Source of the DNA: Arthrobacter sp. B6
Lineage (GTDB): Bacteria; Actinomycetota; Actinomycetes; Actinomycetales; Micrococcaceae
Reading direction: 5' to 3'
Assembly (NCBI RefSeq): GCF_001663775.1
Contig: NZ_KV467169.1
Location: 571,001-635,000, forward strand
Length of the DNA: 64,000 nt
Part shown: piece after piece, positions 1-9,072 of the stretch
Layout of the letters: the number at the start of each line of letters is the position of its first letter
Numbering within the stretch: position 1 is the first letter of the stretch
Position numbers and translations under genes: made by a program
Notes under the pieces: model-generated
Told to the model about the DNA's origin: nothing
The model's input: the letters and a program-made list of their open reading frames with translations, nothing else
The model's database searches: none

Positions 1-464
1 GCCCATGCGTGCGCGAAGGGACTGTACTCCACGGCATGCACCTCCGCGCCGGGAACCTCGTGGGCAATGGAACCGGCGATCGCCCCGGAGCCGGTGCCCA
101 AATCCACAATCCGCGGGTGTTCCATGCCTTTGACGTAGTCAATGACCAACTGGACCACGGACTCAGTTTCGGGCCGCGGGACAAACACGCCAGGCCCGAC
201 GGCGAGTTCCAAATAACGGAAGTGCGCAACTCCGGTGATGTGCTGCAGCGGGATCCGTTGCGCCCGTTCGGCCACCAAGTCGTCGTAGCCCACCGGTGCC
301 GGAGATTCCCCCAGCATCATGGCCCGGAGCCGGCCGAGGCCTACTCCGAGCAGGTGGTCGGCGAGCAGTTCCGCGTCCACGCGGGGGCTGGGGACGCCGG
401 CTTGCTTCAGGATGGCCGTCGCCTCCCTGACGGCCGCCGCGAGGGTCCGCTCCGTACCAGGCAT
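1..464 (-). CDS. prmC: Release factor glutamine methyltransferase PrmC, N-terminal part (cut by window edge)
   Basis: This gene reads off the left edge of the window. About 154 N-terminal residues are visible. They show the helical substrate-binding domain, followed by the SAM-binding motif I (VDLGTGSGAIAGSIA). The NPPY catalytic motif would lie beyond the edge. The enzyme N5-methylates the glutamine of the GGQ motif in release factors RF1 and RF2. It starts at an ATG 12 nt after the stop of prfA, whose product is its substrate, so the two are almost certainly co-transcribed. The identification rests on motif I, the N-terminal sequence and the classic prfA-prmC neighbourhood. Confidence 0.93.
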   Translation of the reverse strand, partial: MPGTERTLAAAVREATAILKQAGVPSPRVDAELLADHLLGVGLGRLRAMMLGESPAPVGYDDLVAERAQRIPLQHITGVAHFRYLELAVGPGVFVPRPETESVVQLVIDYVKGMEHPRIVDLGTGSGAIAGSIAHEVPGAEVHAVEYSPFAHAW

Positions 465-476
465 GTCAACAGGCGG

Positions 477-1550
477 CTATTCGCCGATGGCGTCCAGGCG
501 TGCCTGTTCGTCCATCTCGATGGCGGACTGGATCACGGGCTCAAGGTCGCCGTTCATGACCTGGTCCAGGTTGTACGCCTTGTAGCCGGTGCGGTGGTCC
601 GCGATCCTGTTTTCCGGGTAGTTGTAAGTGCGGATGCGCTCAGAGCGGTCCATGGTGCGGATCTGAGACTTGCGCTGGGCCGAGTTCTCGGCGTCGATCT
701 GCTCCTGCTGGTGCGCCAGGATGCGGGCCCGGAGGACACGCATGCCTGCTTCGCGGTTCTGCAGCTGCGACTTTTCGTTCTGCATCGCCACGACGATCCC
801 CGTGGGAAGGTGGGTGATGCGGACGGCGGAGTCGGTGGTGTTCACGGACTGCCCACCAGGCCCCGAGGACCGGTAGACATCGATCTTGAGGTCGTTCTGG
901 TTGATCTCGAGCTCTTCCGGCTCGTCAACTTCCGGCAGGACAAGGACACCGGCAGCCGAGGTGTGGATACGGCCCTGCGATTCCGTAACGGGCACACGCT
1001 GAACGCGGTGCACACCCCCCTCGAACTTGAGCCGGGCATAAACACCTTCGGCGGGATCGTTGGAGTTGCCTTTGACGGCCATCTGGACGTCTTTGTACCC
1101 GCCCAGGTCAGATTCGGTGGCGGAGATGAGTTCGGTCTTCCAGCCGCGCGATTCCGCGTACCGGGTGTACATCCGCAGCAGGTCGCCGGCGAACAGCGCT
1201 GCCTCGTCGCCGCCTTCACCGCCCTTGACTTCAAGGATCACGTTGCGGGCATCGTCAGGGTCACGGGGAATCAGCAGCCGGCGGAGTTTGGCCGACGCCG
1301 CCTCCATGGCGGCCTCCAGTTCAGGCACCTCAGCGGCGAACTCCGGATCTTCGGCAGCCATCTCCTTGGCCGCGGCAAGATCATCCTGCAGGCCTTCCCA
1401 CTTGTGGTAGGCCTCCACAATGCCGTTCAGCTGGGCAGACCGCCGCCCCAGCTTCCGGGCCAGCCGCTGGTCAGCATAAACAGCAGGATCACCAAGCTGC
1501 GCCTGGATAGCATCATGCTCATCAAGCAGGCCCTGTACGGACTCAAACAT
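477..1550 (-). CDS. prfA: Peptide chain release factor 1 (RF1)
   Basis: RF1 recognises UAA and UAG stop codons in the ribosomal A site and triggers hydrolysis of peptidyl-tRNA. The 357-residue protein has normal family length. The codon-recognition tripeptide is PVT at about residues 187-189 (PxT class, diagnostic of RF1 rather than RF2). The catalytic GGQ is at about 232-234, in GPGGQSVN. The basic C-terminal region resembles that of RF2, which is also encoded in this window at 55.9-57.1 kb. The gene lies downstream of rho, with a 183-bp gap holding a large inverted repeat, and directly upstream of prmC. Confidence 0.98.
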   Translation of the reverse strand: MFESVQGLLDEHDAIQAQLGDPAVYADQRLARKLGRRSAQLNGIVEAYHKWEGLQDDLAAAKEMAAEDPEFAAEVPELEAAMEAASAKLRRLLIPRDPDDARNVILEVKGGEGGDEAALFAGDLLRMYTRYAESRGWKTELISATESDLGGYKDVQMAVKGNSNDPAEGVYARLKFEGGVHRVQRVPVTESQGRIHTSAAGVLVLPEVDEPEELEINQNDLKIDVYRSSGPGGQSVNTTDSAVRITHLPTGIVVAMQNEKSQLQNREAGMRVLRARILAHQQEQIDAENSAQRKSQIRTMDRSERIRTYNYPENRIADHRTGYKAYNLDQVMNGDLEPVIQSAIEMDEQARLDAIGE

Positions 1551-1610
1551 TTCAAAACCTCTTTCGACTCTTACAAGTCTAGTAACGCGAAACGGTGGCT
1601 TAACGACGAA

Positions 1611-1724
1611 CCGCTCAAAATATGCCGGCCGGGGAGTGGCTTCGGGCCTGCCGGAGCCGGGTGGCTTGGGATCGTAGATCGCAAGCCACCCGGCGTAGGG
1701 GCGGGGCCGGCATATTTTGAGCGG
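1611..1724. repeat. Nested inverted-repeat element between rho and prfA
   Basis: Two perfect 20-bp arms, CCGCTCAAAATATGCCGGCC at 1611-1630 and its reverse complement at 1705-1724, bound a 114-bp element. Inside lies a second perfect 13-bp inverted repeat, GCCGGGTGGCTTG at 1656-1668 with its complement at 1682-1694. The element starts about 10 nt after the rho stop codon. It could act as a transcript-end structure for rho, or be a small REP/MITE-like palindromic element. No transposase is nearby and no clear target duplication flanks it. Confidence 0.8.
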
Positions 1725-1733
1725 TGAGCTCAG

Positions 1734-3908
1734 CTACTTGTCGTTATCCGACTTCGCACCAAGCGTCGTCTTCTGGACCTGCATAAGGAACTCGACGTTG
1801 CTCTGGGTCTCCCGGATCTTGTTGGTCAGCAGCTCAAGGCTCTGCTGCGTTTCAAGTCCGGAGAGGACGCGGCGCAGCTTCCACATGATCTTGACTTCCT
1901 CGGGAGAAAGCAGGTTCTCCTCGCGGCGTGTGCCGGACGCGTTGACGTCCACGGCCGGGAAGATTCGCTTGTCCGCGAGCTGACGGGACAGGCGGAGCTC
2001 CATGTTGCCTGTGCCCTTGAACTCTTCGAAGATGACCTCGTCCATCTTGGAACCGGTCTCCACGAGGGCGGTTGCCAGGATGGTCAGCGAGCCGCCATTT
2101 TCGATGTTGCGGGCTGCACCGAAGAACCGCTTCGGCGGGTACAGCGCGGCGGAGTCCACACCACCGGACAGGATGCGGCCGGAGGCCGGTGCTGCCAGGT
2201 TGTAGGCGCGGCCCAGGCGGGTCATGGAGTCAAGGAGGACCACCACGTCCATGCCCATTTCCACGAGGCGCTTGGCGCGTTCGATGGAGAGTTCGGCCAC
2301 GGTGGTGTGGTCGTCGGCGGGACGGTCGAAGGTGGAGGCAATGACCTCGCCCTTGACGGTGCGCTGCATGTCCGTGACTTCTTCGGGGCGTTCGTCAACG
2401 AGCACCATCATGAGGTGGACCTCAGGATTGTTGGTGGTGATGGCGTTGGCGATGGACTGCAGGATGAGCGTCTTGCCGGCCTTCGGCGGGGAGACGATCA
2501 GGCCGCGCTGGCCCTTGCCGATCGGGGCAACCAGGTCGATGACGCGGGGCCCGATCTTCTTGGGGTCCGTCTCCAGGCGCAGGCGCTCGGAGGGGTACAG
2601 CGGTACCAGCTTGGCGAACTCGACGCGGTCCTTGAGTTCTTCGGAGGTCTTGCCATTGACTGACGTCACGCGGACCAGGGCGTTGAACTTCTGGCGGGCG
2701 GACTGCTGGCTGCGGTCTTCGCCGTCACGCGGAGCGCGGATGGCGCCAACTACGGCGTCGCCCTTGCGCAGGTTGTACTTCTTGACCTGGGCCAGGGAGA
2801 CGTATACGTCGTTCGGGCCCGGGAGGTAACCGGAGGTGCGGATGAACGCGTAGTTCTCCAGGACGTCCAGGATGCCGGCAACGGGCAGCAGGACGTCGTC
2901 CTCGGTGACCTCGACGTCGTCGACGTCCGGTCCCTGCGCGCGTCCCCGACGGCGGTCGTTCCGGTCGCGGAAACGGTCGTTGCGGGAGTTGTCCCGGCTG
3001 TCCTGGCCGCCTGAGCGGTCATTGCGGTCGTTCCGGTCCCGGCGGTTGCGGCGGTTCCGGCGGCTTCCGCCGTCTGCCTCGTCGCTGTCGCGGGTGTCGT
3101 CACGGCGGGTGCCTTCACGCTGGCCGGCCTCGCGGCTGCCTGCGTTGTCGCGGCCGCCGTCGGTTGTCTCCCGAACGGCCGTGTCGCGGGCGCCGCGGGT
3201 ACGTCCGCCTTCACGGCGGTCCGATCGCTGGCCGTCGCCGGACTCCGCACCCTGGGCGTCGGTGCGCTGGGTTTCGGTGCGCGGGGTTTCGGTGCGCTGG
3301 GCCTCCGCGCGCGGGGCTTCTGCCTGGCGCTGTTCGGCGGCCGGCTGTTCTGCCGGAGCTTCAGCGGCCTCGGCAGCCTGCGGGGCACTGGCCGCTGCTT
3401 CACCGCGGCGGCGGTTGCGGGTGCGCGGCTGGCGGCGTTCGCCGGTGCCTTCCGCTGACTCGCCGGATTCGGCGGGCTGGGCCACCGGAGCTTCAGCCGG
3501 GCTGGCGGCCGGGGCCTCGGTTGCTGTCGCGGCGGGGGCGGCAACCACTCCATCGCTGACGGCGCGACGGCTGCGTCCACGCCCACGGGCACGGGTTCCC
3601 TCTGCGGCCGGAGCCTCAGCAGTCTCAGCAGCGGCAGGCGCGGCAGCAACGGGGCTTTCAGTCGCCTTTTCGGCAGCCTTGGCCGGTGCCTTGGTGGCGG
3701 GAGTGCCTGCGCGATGGGCCGAAATGGCCGATACAAGGTCCCCCTTGCGCATGCGGGATCCGCCGGAAATACCCAGCTGGCTGGCGAGAGCCTGCAGCTG
3801 GGCGAGCTTCAGGCCGGCAAGGCCGCTGCTCTTGGCGGGTGCGGCCGGTGATTCGGCAGCAGAAGATGATAGTTCCACAGCTGGTGACAGCTCAGTGGTT
3901 TCGGTCAC
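1734..3908 (-). CDS. rho: Transcription termination factor Rho, actinobacterial long form
   Basis: Rho is a hexameric RNA-dependent ATPase that terminates transcription. At 724 residues this one is far longer than the roughly 420-residue E. coli protein. A Rho_N (SAP-like) helix bundle lies at about residues 28-66. A roughly 260-residue low-complexity segment rich in Ala, Glu, Arg, Asp and Asn follows. Then come the cold-shock-like RNA-binding domain (LPVAGILDVLENYAFIR) and the RecA-type ATPase with Walker A (SPPKAGKTLILQ). The GTG start at 3908 has an AGGA-type ribosome-binding site within the palindrome GAAGGATCCTTC. The 298 bp upstream, to the start-proximal end of thrB, hold no gene and presumably carry its promoter and leader. 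Confidence 0.97.
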   Translation of the reverse strand: MTETTELSPAVELSSSAAESPAAPAKSSGLAGLKLAQLQALASQLGISGGSRMRKGDLVSAISAHRAGTPATKAPAKAAEKATESPVAAAPAAAETAEAPAAEGTRARGRGRSRRAVSDGVVAAPAATATEAPAASPAEAPVAQPAESGESAEGTGERRQPRTRNRRRGEAAASAPQAAEAAEAPAEQPAAEQRQAEAPRAEAQRTETPRTETQRTDAQGAESGDGQRSDRREGGRTRGARDTAVRETTDGGRDNAGSREAGQREGTRRDDTRDSDEADGGSRRNRRNRRDRNDRNDRSGGQDSRDNSRNDRFRDRNDRRRGRAQGPDVDDVEVTEDDVLLPVAGILDVLENYAFIRTSGYLPGPNDVYVSLAQVKKYNLRKGDAVVGAIRAPRDGEDRSQQSARQKFNALVRVTSVNGKTSEELKDRVEFAKLVPLYPSERLRLETDPKKIGPRVIDLVAPIGKGQRGLIVSPPKAGKTLILQSIANAITTNNPEVHLMMVLVDERPEEVTDMQRTVKGEVIASTFDRPADDHTTVAELSIERAKRLVEMGMDVVVLLDSMTRLGRAYNLAAPASGRILSGGVDSAALYPPKRFFGAARNIENGGSLTILATALVETGSKMDEVIFEEFKGTGNMELRLSRQLADKRIFPAVDVNASGTRREENLLSPEEVKIMWKLRRVLSGLETQQSLELLTNKIRETQSNVEFLMQVQKTTLGAKSDNDK

Positions 3909-4206
3909 GAAGGATCCTTCCCCCTCGACGGCGTCCAGACTGGGAGCTGGACGCGATGATTTGATCTGGGCTGCAGTTCAGATCTGTAGCCGGATTGTTC
4001 GGCCTTGCCGGTTGGATTTCGGCCAGCAGGGCCGGATACTGATCACCTCACGCTCCGATTAATGGCGGAACGCTGGACTGACGGTTCAGGGGCAGACACT
4101 TCATGCTGCAGATTCCTGCGACAGACCAAGCAGGTGGCACCGGAAAATATTGCGCAGTAGGAGATCAAATAACAACTGAATGCAGCTGCAGATCAGATAG
4201 GCGGAA

Positions 4207-5181
4207 TTACCGCCGGTGCAAGTCCACCTTAGCACCTTCGACGTCCACTGCGAGCTTCAGCACGCGCCAGGCGATGTCCGGCGTGTTTGACGCCGTAAAG
4301 GCTTCGATGAAGTCCAGGACCACGGCGGCGTCCGCCTCGCCGGCGGCCAGCACCAGGACCGTGGGACCGGCGCCCGAGACGACGGCCGCGTGTCCTGCCT
4401 TCCGCAGCGCACTGATCAGCGCCGCGCTGGGCCGCATGGCCTCCGCGCGATAGCTCTGGTGCAGGAAGTCCTCGGTGCCTGCGAGCAGGAACTCGGGCTT
4501 TTGCGTCAGCGCATGGATGAGCAGCGCGGCGCGGCCGGAGTTCATGGCCGCGGCGTGGTGGCCAACCGACGCCGGCAGCAGCGCACGGGCGGCTTCCGTG
4601 GACAGCTCGAAGTCAGGCACCGCAACAATCGGGATCACCGACTCCAGCACGGTGGCACACGTGCTGCTGTACTGGTCACTGTCCTGCCAGGACAGCGCCA
4701 GTCCGCCGAAAATGGCTGGTGCGACGTTGTCCGGGTGGCCTTCCAGTTCACTGGTGAGCTGGAGGATCCAGTCCCGCCCCCGCTGCCCGGCGTCCGGCAC
4801 CATGGCATTGGCCGCGGAGACTGCAGCCACTACAGCCGAAGCCGATGAACCCAGGCCCCGGCCGTGCGGGTTGACGTTTTTCGCGGTGATCTTCAGGCCG
4901 CCATGGCGGTAACCCAGCCGTTCGAAGGCGGCTTCCATGGCCCGGACCACCAGGTGACTGGCATCCCGCGGCAGCGTTTCAGCCCCTTCGCCGCTGAGCT
5001 CGAAAAGCAGTTCATCGGTTTCCAGGCTCTCCACGGTCAGGGTGTCGTGCAACGTCAGGGCCAGGCCCAGGCTGTCATATCCCGGGCCGAGGTTGGCGCT
5101 GGTGGCCGGGACCCGGACGGTGACGCGCTGTCCGGCCTCGATGACAGGCAGGCCAACAGTGGTGGGAGAGGTGGTTTCCAC
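4207..5181 (-). CDS. thrB: Homoserine kinase
   Basis: ThrB phosphorylates homoserine to O-phosphohomoserine, the substrate of threonine synthase. It is a GHMP-family kinase of 324 residues. The ATP-binding motif is visible as PHGRGLGSSASAVVAA, and the C-terminal GAGPTVLVLA segment fits the family. It starts with GTG only 2 nt after the thrC stop, so translation is probably coupled. It is the last gene of the argS-lysA-hom-thrC-thrB run and is followed by 298 bp without a gene before rho. Confidence 0.97.
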   Translation of the reverse strand: METTSPTTVGLPVIEAGQRVTVRVPATSANLGPGYDSLGLALTLHDTLTVESLETDELLFELSGEGAETLPRDASHLVVRAMEAAFERLGYRHGGLKITAKNVNPHGRGLGSSASAVVAAVSAANAMVPDAGQRGRDWILQLTSELEGHPDNVAPAIFGGLALSWQDSDQYSSTCATVLESVIPIVAVPDFELSTEAARALLPASVGHHAAAMNSGRAALLIHALTQKPEFLLAGTEDFLHQSYRAEAMRPSAALISALRKAGHAAVVSGAGPTVLVLAAGEADAAVVLDFIEAFTASNTPDIAWRVLKLAVDVEGAKVDLHRR

Positions 5182-5183
5182 GG

Positions 5184-6290
5184 CTACTTTTCTTCCAGTC
5201 CCAATTCGGCCGCGACGGTCACAACATCGTTGGAGACCTTGACCGGCTGTACGTCACTGCCGTCTTCCGTGCGGAGTGCCCACTGGGGATCCTTAAGGCC
5301 GTGGCCGGTGACGGTGATGACGATCGTTTTACCTGTTGGGACGTCACCGGCGGCGTGCTTCTTGAGCAGGCCCGCCACTCCGGCGGCGGAGCCCGGCTCC
5401 ACAAAAACGCCTTCGCGGGCGGACAGCCAGCGGTGGGCGTCCAGGATCTCTTCGTCCGTCACGGCGTCGATGAAGCCACCGGACTCGTCACGGGCAGCGA
5501 TGGCACCGTCCCAGGATGCGGGGTTCCCGATCCGGATGGCGGTGGCAATGGTGTCCGGCTCAGTGATGGGATGCCCCGCCACGAACGGTGCGGCACCGGC
5601 GGCCTGGAAGCCCCACATCTGCGGCGTCTTGGTGGACACGGCGGGAAGCGTGCCTGCCGTTGCGGACTCGAAGGGCGCGGAGTATTCCTTATAGCCCTTC
5701 CAGTACGCCGTGATGTTGCCGGCGTTGCCGACGGGCAGGACATGGATGTCCGGGGCGTCGCCCAGGGCGTCAACAACCTCGAAGGCGCCGGTCTTCTGGC
5801 CCTGGATGCGGGCCGGGTTGACGGAGTTGACCAGGAAAACCGGGTAGGACTCCCCCAGCTTCCGCGCGATGTCCAGGCAGTTGTCGAAGTTGCCGTCCAC
5901 CTGCAGCAGCGTTGCGCCGTGCGCGATCGCCTGGCTCAGCTTGCCCATGGAGATCTTGCCTTCGGGTACCAGGACGGCGCACTTCAGGCCTGCCGCCGTT
6001 GCATACGCCGCGGCAGAGGCGGAGGTGTTGCCCGTGGAGGCACACACCACGGCCTGGGCCCCGGACTCGACGGCGGCCGTCATGGCCATGGTCATGCCGC
6101 GGTCCTTGAACGAACCGGTGGGGTTCATCCCCTCAACCTTCAGGTACACGGTGGAACCCGTCAGTTCGGACAGCTTCTGGGCGTGAACCAGCGGGGTGCC
6201 GCCCTCGCCCAGGCTGATCACCCGGGTGGATTCCGTCACGGGCAGACGGTCAGCGTATTCGCGGATGACACCGCGCCATTGGTGAGCCAC
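5184..6290 (-). CDS. thrC: Threonine synthase
   Basis: This PLP-dependent fold-type II enzyme converts O-phosphohomoserine to threonine. The PLP lysine lies in GSFKDRGM near the N-terminus, and the phosphate-binding glycine loop is PVGNAGNITAYW. Its 368-residue length matches the short bacterial ThrC class found in actinobacteria and bacilli. Its stop nearly abuts the thrB start and its start abuts the end of hom, consistent with one mRNA for the threonine branch. Confidence 0.97.
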   Translation of the reverse strand: MAHQWRGVIREYADRLPVTESTRVISLGEGGTPLVHAQKLSELTGSTVYLKVEGMNPTGSFKDRGMTMAMTAAVESGAQAVVCASTGNTSASAAAYATAAGLKCAVLVPEGKISMGKLSQAIAHGATLLQVDGNFDNCLDIARKLGESYPVFLVNSVNPARIQGQKTGAFEVVDALGDAPDIHVLPVGNAGNITAYWKGYKEYSAPFESATAGTLPAVSTKTPQMWGFQAAGAAPFVAGHPITEPDTIATAIRIGNPASWDGAIAARDESGGFIDAVTDEEILDAHRWLSAREGVFVEPGSAAGVAGLLKKHAAGDVPTGKTIVITVTGHGLKDPQWALRTEDGSDVQPVKVSNDVVTVAAELGLEEK

Positions 6291-7607
6291 TTAGACTCCT
6301 TCTACCCGCAGAACGGATGTAACTGAATTGATGACGTCCAGGCCCTTCACGGCCTCGACGGTGGCTGCGAGGGCAGCCTCTGATGCGCGGTGGGTGACGA
6401 TCCGCAGTTCGGCGGACTCCACCTTGGACGCAGCGTCCGTGTGGATGGTCTGGCGCATGATCTCGATGGACACGCCGTGCTCCGCGAAGAGCTGGGCGAT
6501 CCTGGCCAGTACGCCGGGCTGGTCGGCGACGTCCAGGCCGATGTAGTAGCTGGTGACGGCAGAGTCGATCGGCAGGGCCGGAACGTGGCCGGTAGTGGTC
6601 TCGGTGCGGCCGGGACCACCGAGGACCAGGCGGCGGGCTGCCGAGACGAGGTCACCCAGCACGGCAGACGCGGTCGGGGTGCCGCCGGCACCCTGGCCGT
6701 AGAACATCAGCTCGCCGGCGTTTTCCGCTTCGATGAAGACGGCGTTGAAAGCGCCGCGGACGGCAGCCAGCGGGTGCTCGCGGGGAAGCAGCGTCGGGTG
6801 CACCCGGACGGAGACTCCCTCGCCGCCGTCGGCATCTGTCAGCTTTTCGGCAATGGCGAGCAGCTTGATGACGAATCCAGCGTCCTTGGCGGCCGCGATG
6901 TCGGCGGCGCTGACGGACGTGATGCCCTCACAGTGGACGTTTTCCAGCGCAAACCGGGTGTGGAACGATAGGGAGGCGAGGATCGCGGCCTTCGCTGCGG
7001 CGTCGTGGCCTTCGACGTCTGCGGTGGGGTCAGCCTCCGCGTAGCCGAGCCGCTGGGCTTCGGCGAGGGCGTCCGCGAACTGGGCGCCGGTGGAGTCCAT
7101 CTGGTCCAGGATGAAGTTGGTGGTGCCGTTGACGATGCCAAGGACCCGGGTGATGCGGTCGCCGGCGAGGCTGTCGCGGATGGGTCGCAGGATGGGGATG
7201 GCTCCGGCTACGGCGGCTTCGTAAGAGAGCTGCAAGCCTGCCTTGTCTGCTTCTTCGTACAGCGTGGGGCCGTCCTGGGCAAGCAGTGCCTTGTTGCCGG
7301 TGACCACGCAGGCGCCATTGCGGAGCGCCGAGAGGATCAGCGTGCGGGCAGGTTCGATGCCGCCCATCAGCTCGATCACCAGGTCGGCGTCCTTGACCAG
7401 GGTCTCGGCGTCGGTGGTGAACAGCTCCTGCGGGAGTTCAACGTCCCGCTTGGAATTCACGTTGCGTACGGCGATGCCGTTGAGCTGCAGGTGTGCACCG
7501 GTACGGGCGGCAAGGGCGTCGGCGTCCTCAATGAGAATCCGCGCAACCTGGGCCCCAACGTTGCCACAGCCCAGCAGGGCCACTTTCAGGGTTCGCAATT
7601 CAGTCAT
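6291..7607 (-). CDS. hom: Homoserine dehydrogenase with C-terminal ACT domain
   Basis: Hom reduces aspartate semialdehyde to homoserine at the branch point to threonine and methionine. The Rossmann motif LLGCGNVGAQVARIL sits at the N-terminus. The catalytic domain occupies the middle, and an ACT domain (YYIGLDVADQPGVLARIAQLF) at the C-terminus probably mediates threonine feedback inhibition. I start it at ATG 7607 (MTELRTL). The open frame runs 18 codons further, but those residues do not resemble the family and lie inside lysA. The chosen start overlaps the lysA stop by 8 nt. The product is 438 residues. Confidence 0.96.
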   Translation of the reverse strand: MTELRTLKVALLGCGNVGAQVARILIEDADALAARTGAHLQLNGIAVRNVNSKRDVELPQELFTTDAETLVKDADLVIELMGGIEPARTLILSALRNGACVVTGNKALLAQDGPTLYEEADKAGLQLSYEAAVAGAIPILRPIRDSLAGDRITRVLGIVNGTTNFILDQMDSTGAQFADALAEAQRLGYAEADPTADVEGHDAAAKAAILASLSFHTRFALENVHCEGITSVSAADIAAAKDAGFVIKLLAIAEKLTDADGGEGVSVRVHPTLLPREHPLAAVRGAFNAVFIEAENAGELMFYGQGAGGTPTASAVLGDLVSAARRLVLGGPGRTETTTGHVPALPIDSAVTSYYIGLDVADQPGVLARIAQLFAEHGVSIEIMRQTIHTDAASKVESAELRIVTHRASEAALAATVEAVKGLDVINSVTSVLRVEGV

Positions 7608-9072
7608 TCGGCACTCCCATGTCGCGGTTAAGCAGATCTTCTTCGGTTTCCCCGCGGACAATCAGCCGGGCATATCCGTCGCGCACCGCGACAACGCCCG
7701 GCCGGGCCAGATAGTTGTAGTTGCTTGACAGGGCCCAGCAGTAGGCGCCGGTACCCGGTACAGCAAGCAGATCACCGGCTGCCACGTCCTCGGGCAGATA
7801 TACATCTCTAACAACTATGTCGCCGCTCTCGCAATGTTTGCCCACTACGCGGGACAGCTGCGGGGACGCCGTGGAGGTGCGGGAGGCGAGAATCGCCGAA
7901 TAATCGGCGTCATAGAGCACCGGGCGGGCGTTATCGCTCATCCCGCCGTCCACTGACACATAGCGGCGCGGATACGTAACGTTCTCCTGCCCTTCCGCGT
8001 CAACCCGGACCGTTTTCAGCGTGCCCACCTCGTACAGCGTGAACGTGGTGCTGCCCACGATGGCGCGGCCCGGCTCAATGGAGATCCGGGGGGACGTGAT
8101 GCCCAGTTCAGCGCAGGTGGAACGCACGACGGCGGCCATCGCCGTCGCGATGTCGGCTGCGGGGCGGGGGGTGTCAACGGGTGTGTAGGCAATACCGTAG
8201 CCGCCGCCAAGGTCCAGCTCAGGCAGTTCAATGGAGTACTTCCGTTGCACGGCTGCGAGGAACCGCAGCAGCTTTTCGGCAGCCAGTGCGAAGCCGTCAG
8301 GCTCGAAGATCTGCGACCCGATGTGGCAGTGCAGGCCCAGCAGTTCGATGCCGGGATGCGCGGAGGCTGCCGCCACCGCCTCCTCGGCCGCGGAGAGGCC
8401 TTCCTTGTCGGTGGAGTCCCCGGCCATGGACAGGCCGAACTTCTGGTCCTCGTGGGCCGTGGCGATGAACTCGTGCGTGTGTGCGTGGACCCCTGGGGTG
8501 AGCCGGAGCATGACCTTGGCCTGCTGACCGCGGGCGTGCGCGATGGTGCCAACGCGGACCAGTTCGTCGAGGCTGTCCACCACGATGCGTCCCAGTCCCA
8601 TATCCAGCGCCCGGTTGATTTCGGCGTCGGACTTGTTGTTGCCGTGCAGCGCCACCCGCTCACCGGGAATGCCGGCGCGCGCGGCTACTGCCAGTTCACC
8701 GCCGGAGGCGGTGTCCAGGCGCAGGCCCTCTTCCTCTACCCACTTGACAACGGCGGTGCAGAGGAAGGACTTGCCGGCATAGTAGACGTCCACTCCCCCG
8801 CAGATGTCCTGGAAGGCTGCGTCGAAGGCGTCCTTGAAGGCGCGCGCCCTGGCACGGAAGTCGGCTTCGTCCATCACAAAAAGCGGCGTTCCGAACTGTT
8901 CCTTCAGGGCTGCGACGTCGAGGCCGCCCACCGTGAGGACGCCGTCGTCGTTCCGCTGCACGCTGCCTGCCCACATGGGCTCGTGGAGGGCGTTCAGGTC
9001 CGCCGGCACCGTCAGCCAGTCGGGAGCAAGCGGGGACGCTGCATTTCCGGTCTGCACTGGCATGGGAATCAC
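7600..9072 (-). CDS. lysA: Diaminopimelate decarboxylase
   Basis: LysA decarboxylates meso-diaminopimelate to lysine, the last step of lysine synthesis. It is an alanine-racemase-fold PLP enzyme. The PLP lysine lies in VYYAGKSFLC and the phosphate-binding glycines in LDLGGGYGIAY. The GTG start at 9072 overlaps the argS stop (GTGA). An ATG nine nucleotides downstream is an alternative start. At 490 residues it is at the long end of the family because of an N-terminal extension typical of actinobacteria. Pairing with argS is a common actinobacterial arrangement. Confidence 0.97.
   Translation of the reverse strand: MIPMPVQTGNAASPLAPDWLTVPADLNALHEPMWAGSVQRNDDGVLTVGGLDVAALKEQFGTPLFVMDEADFRARARAFKDAFDAAFQDICGGVDVYYAGKSFLCTAVVKWVEEEGLRLDTASGGELAVAARAGIPGERVALHGNNKSDAEINRALDMGLGRIVVDSLDELVRVGTIAHARGQQAKVMLRLTPGVHAHTHEFIATAHEDQKFGLSMAGDSTDKEGLSAAEEAVAAASAHPGIELLGLHCHIGSQIFEPDGFALAAEKLLRFLAAVQRKYSIELPELDLGGGYGIAYTPVDTPRPAADIATAMAAVVRSTCAELGITSPRISIEPGRAIVGSTTFTLYEVGTLKTVRVDAEGQENVTYPRRYVSVDGGMSDNARPVLYDADYSAILASRTSTASPQLSRVVGKHCESGDIVVRDVYLPEDVAAGDLLAVPGTGAYCWALSSNYNYLARPGVVAVRDGYARLIVRGETEEDLLNRDMGVPND

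Noticed and set aside
9..1727. Plus-strand open frame of 572 codons over prfA
   Set aside because: It is the antisense of prfA and prmC, whose RF1 motifs are unambiguous; long antisense frames are expected in high-GC DNA.
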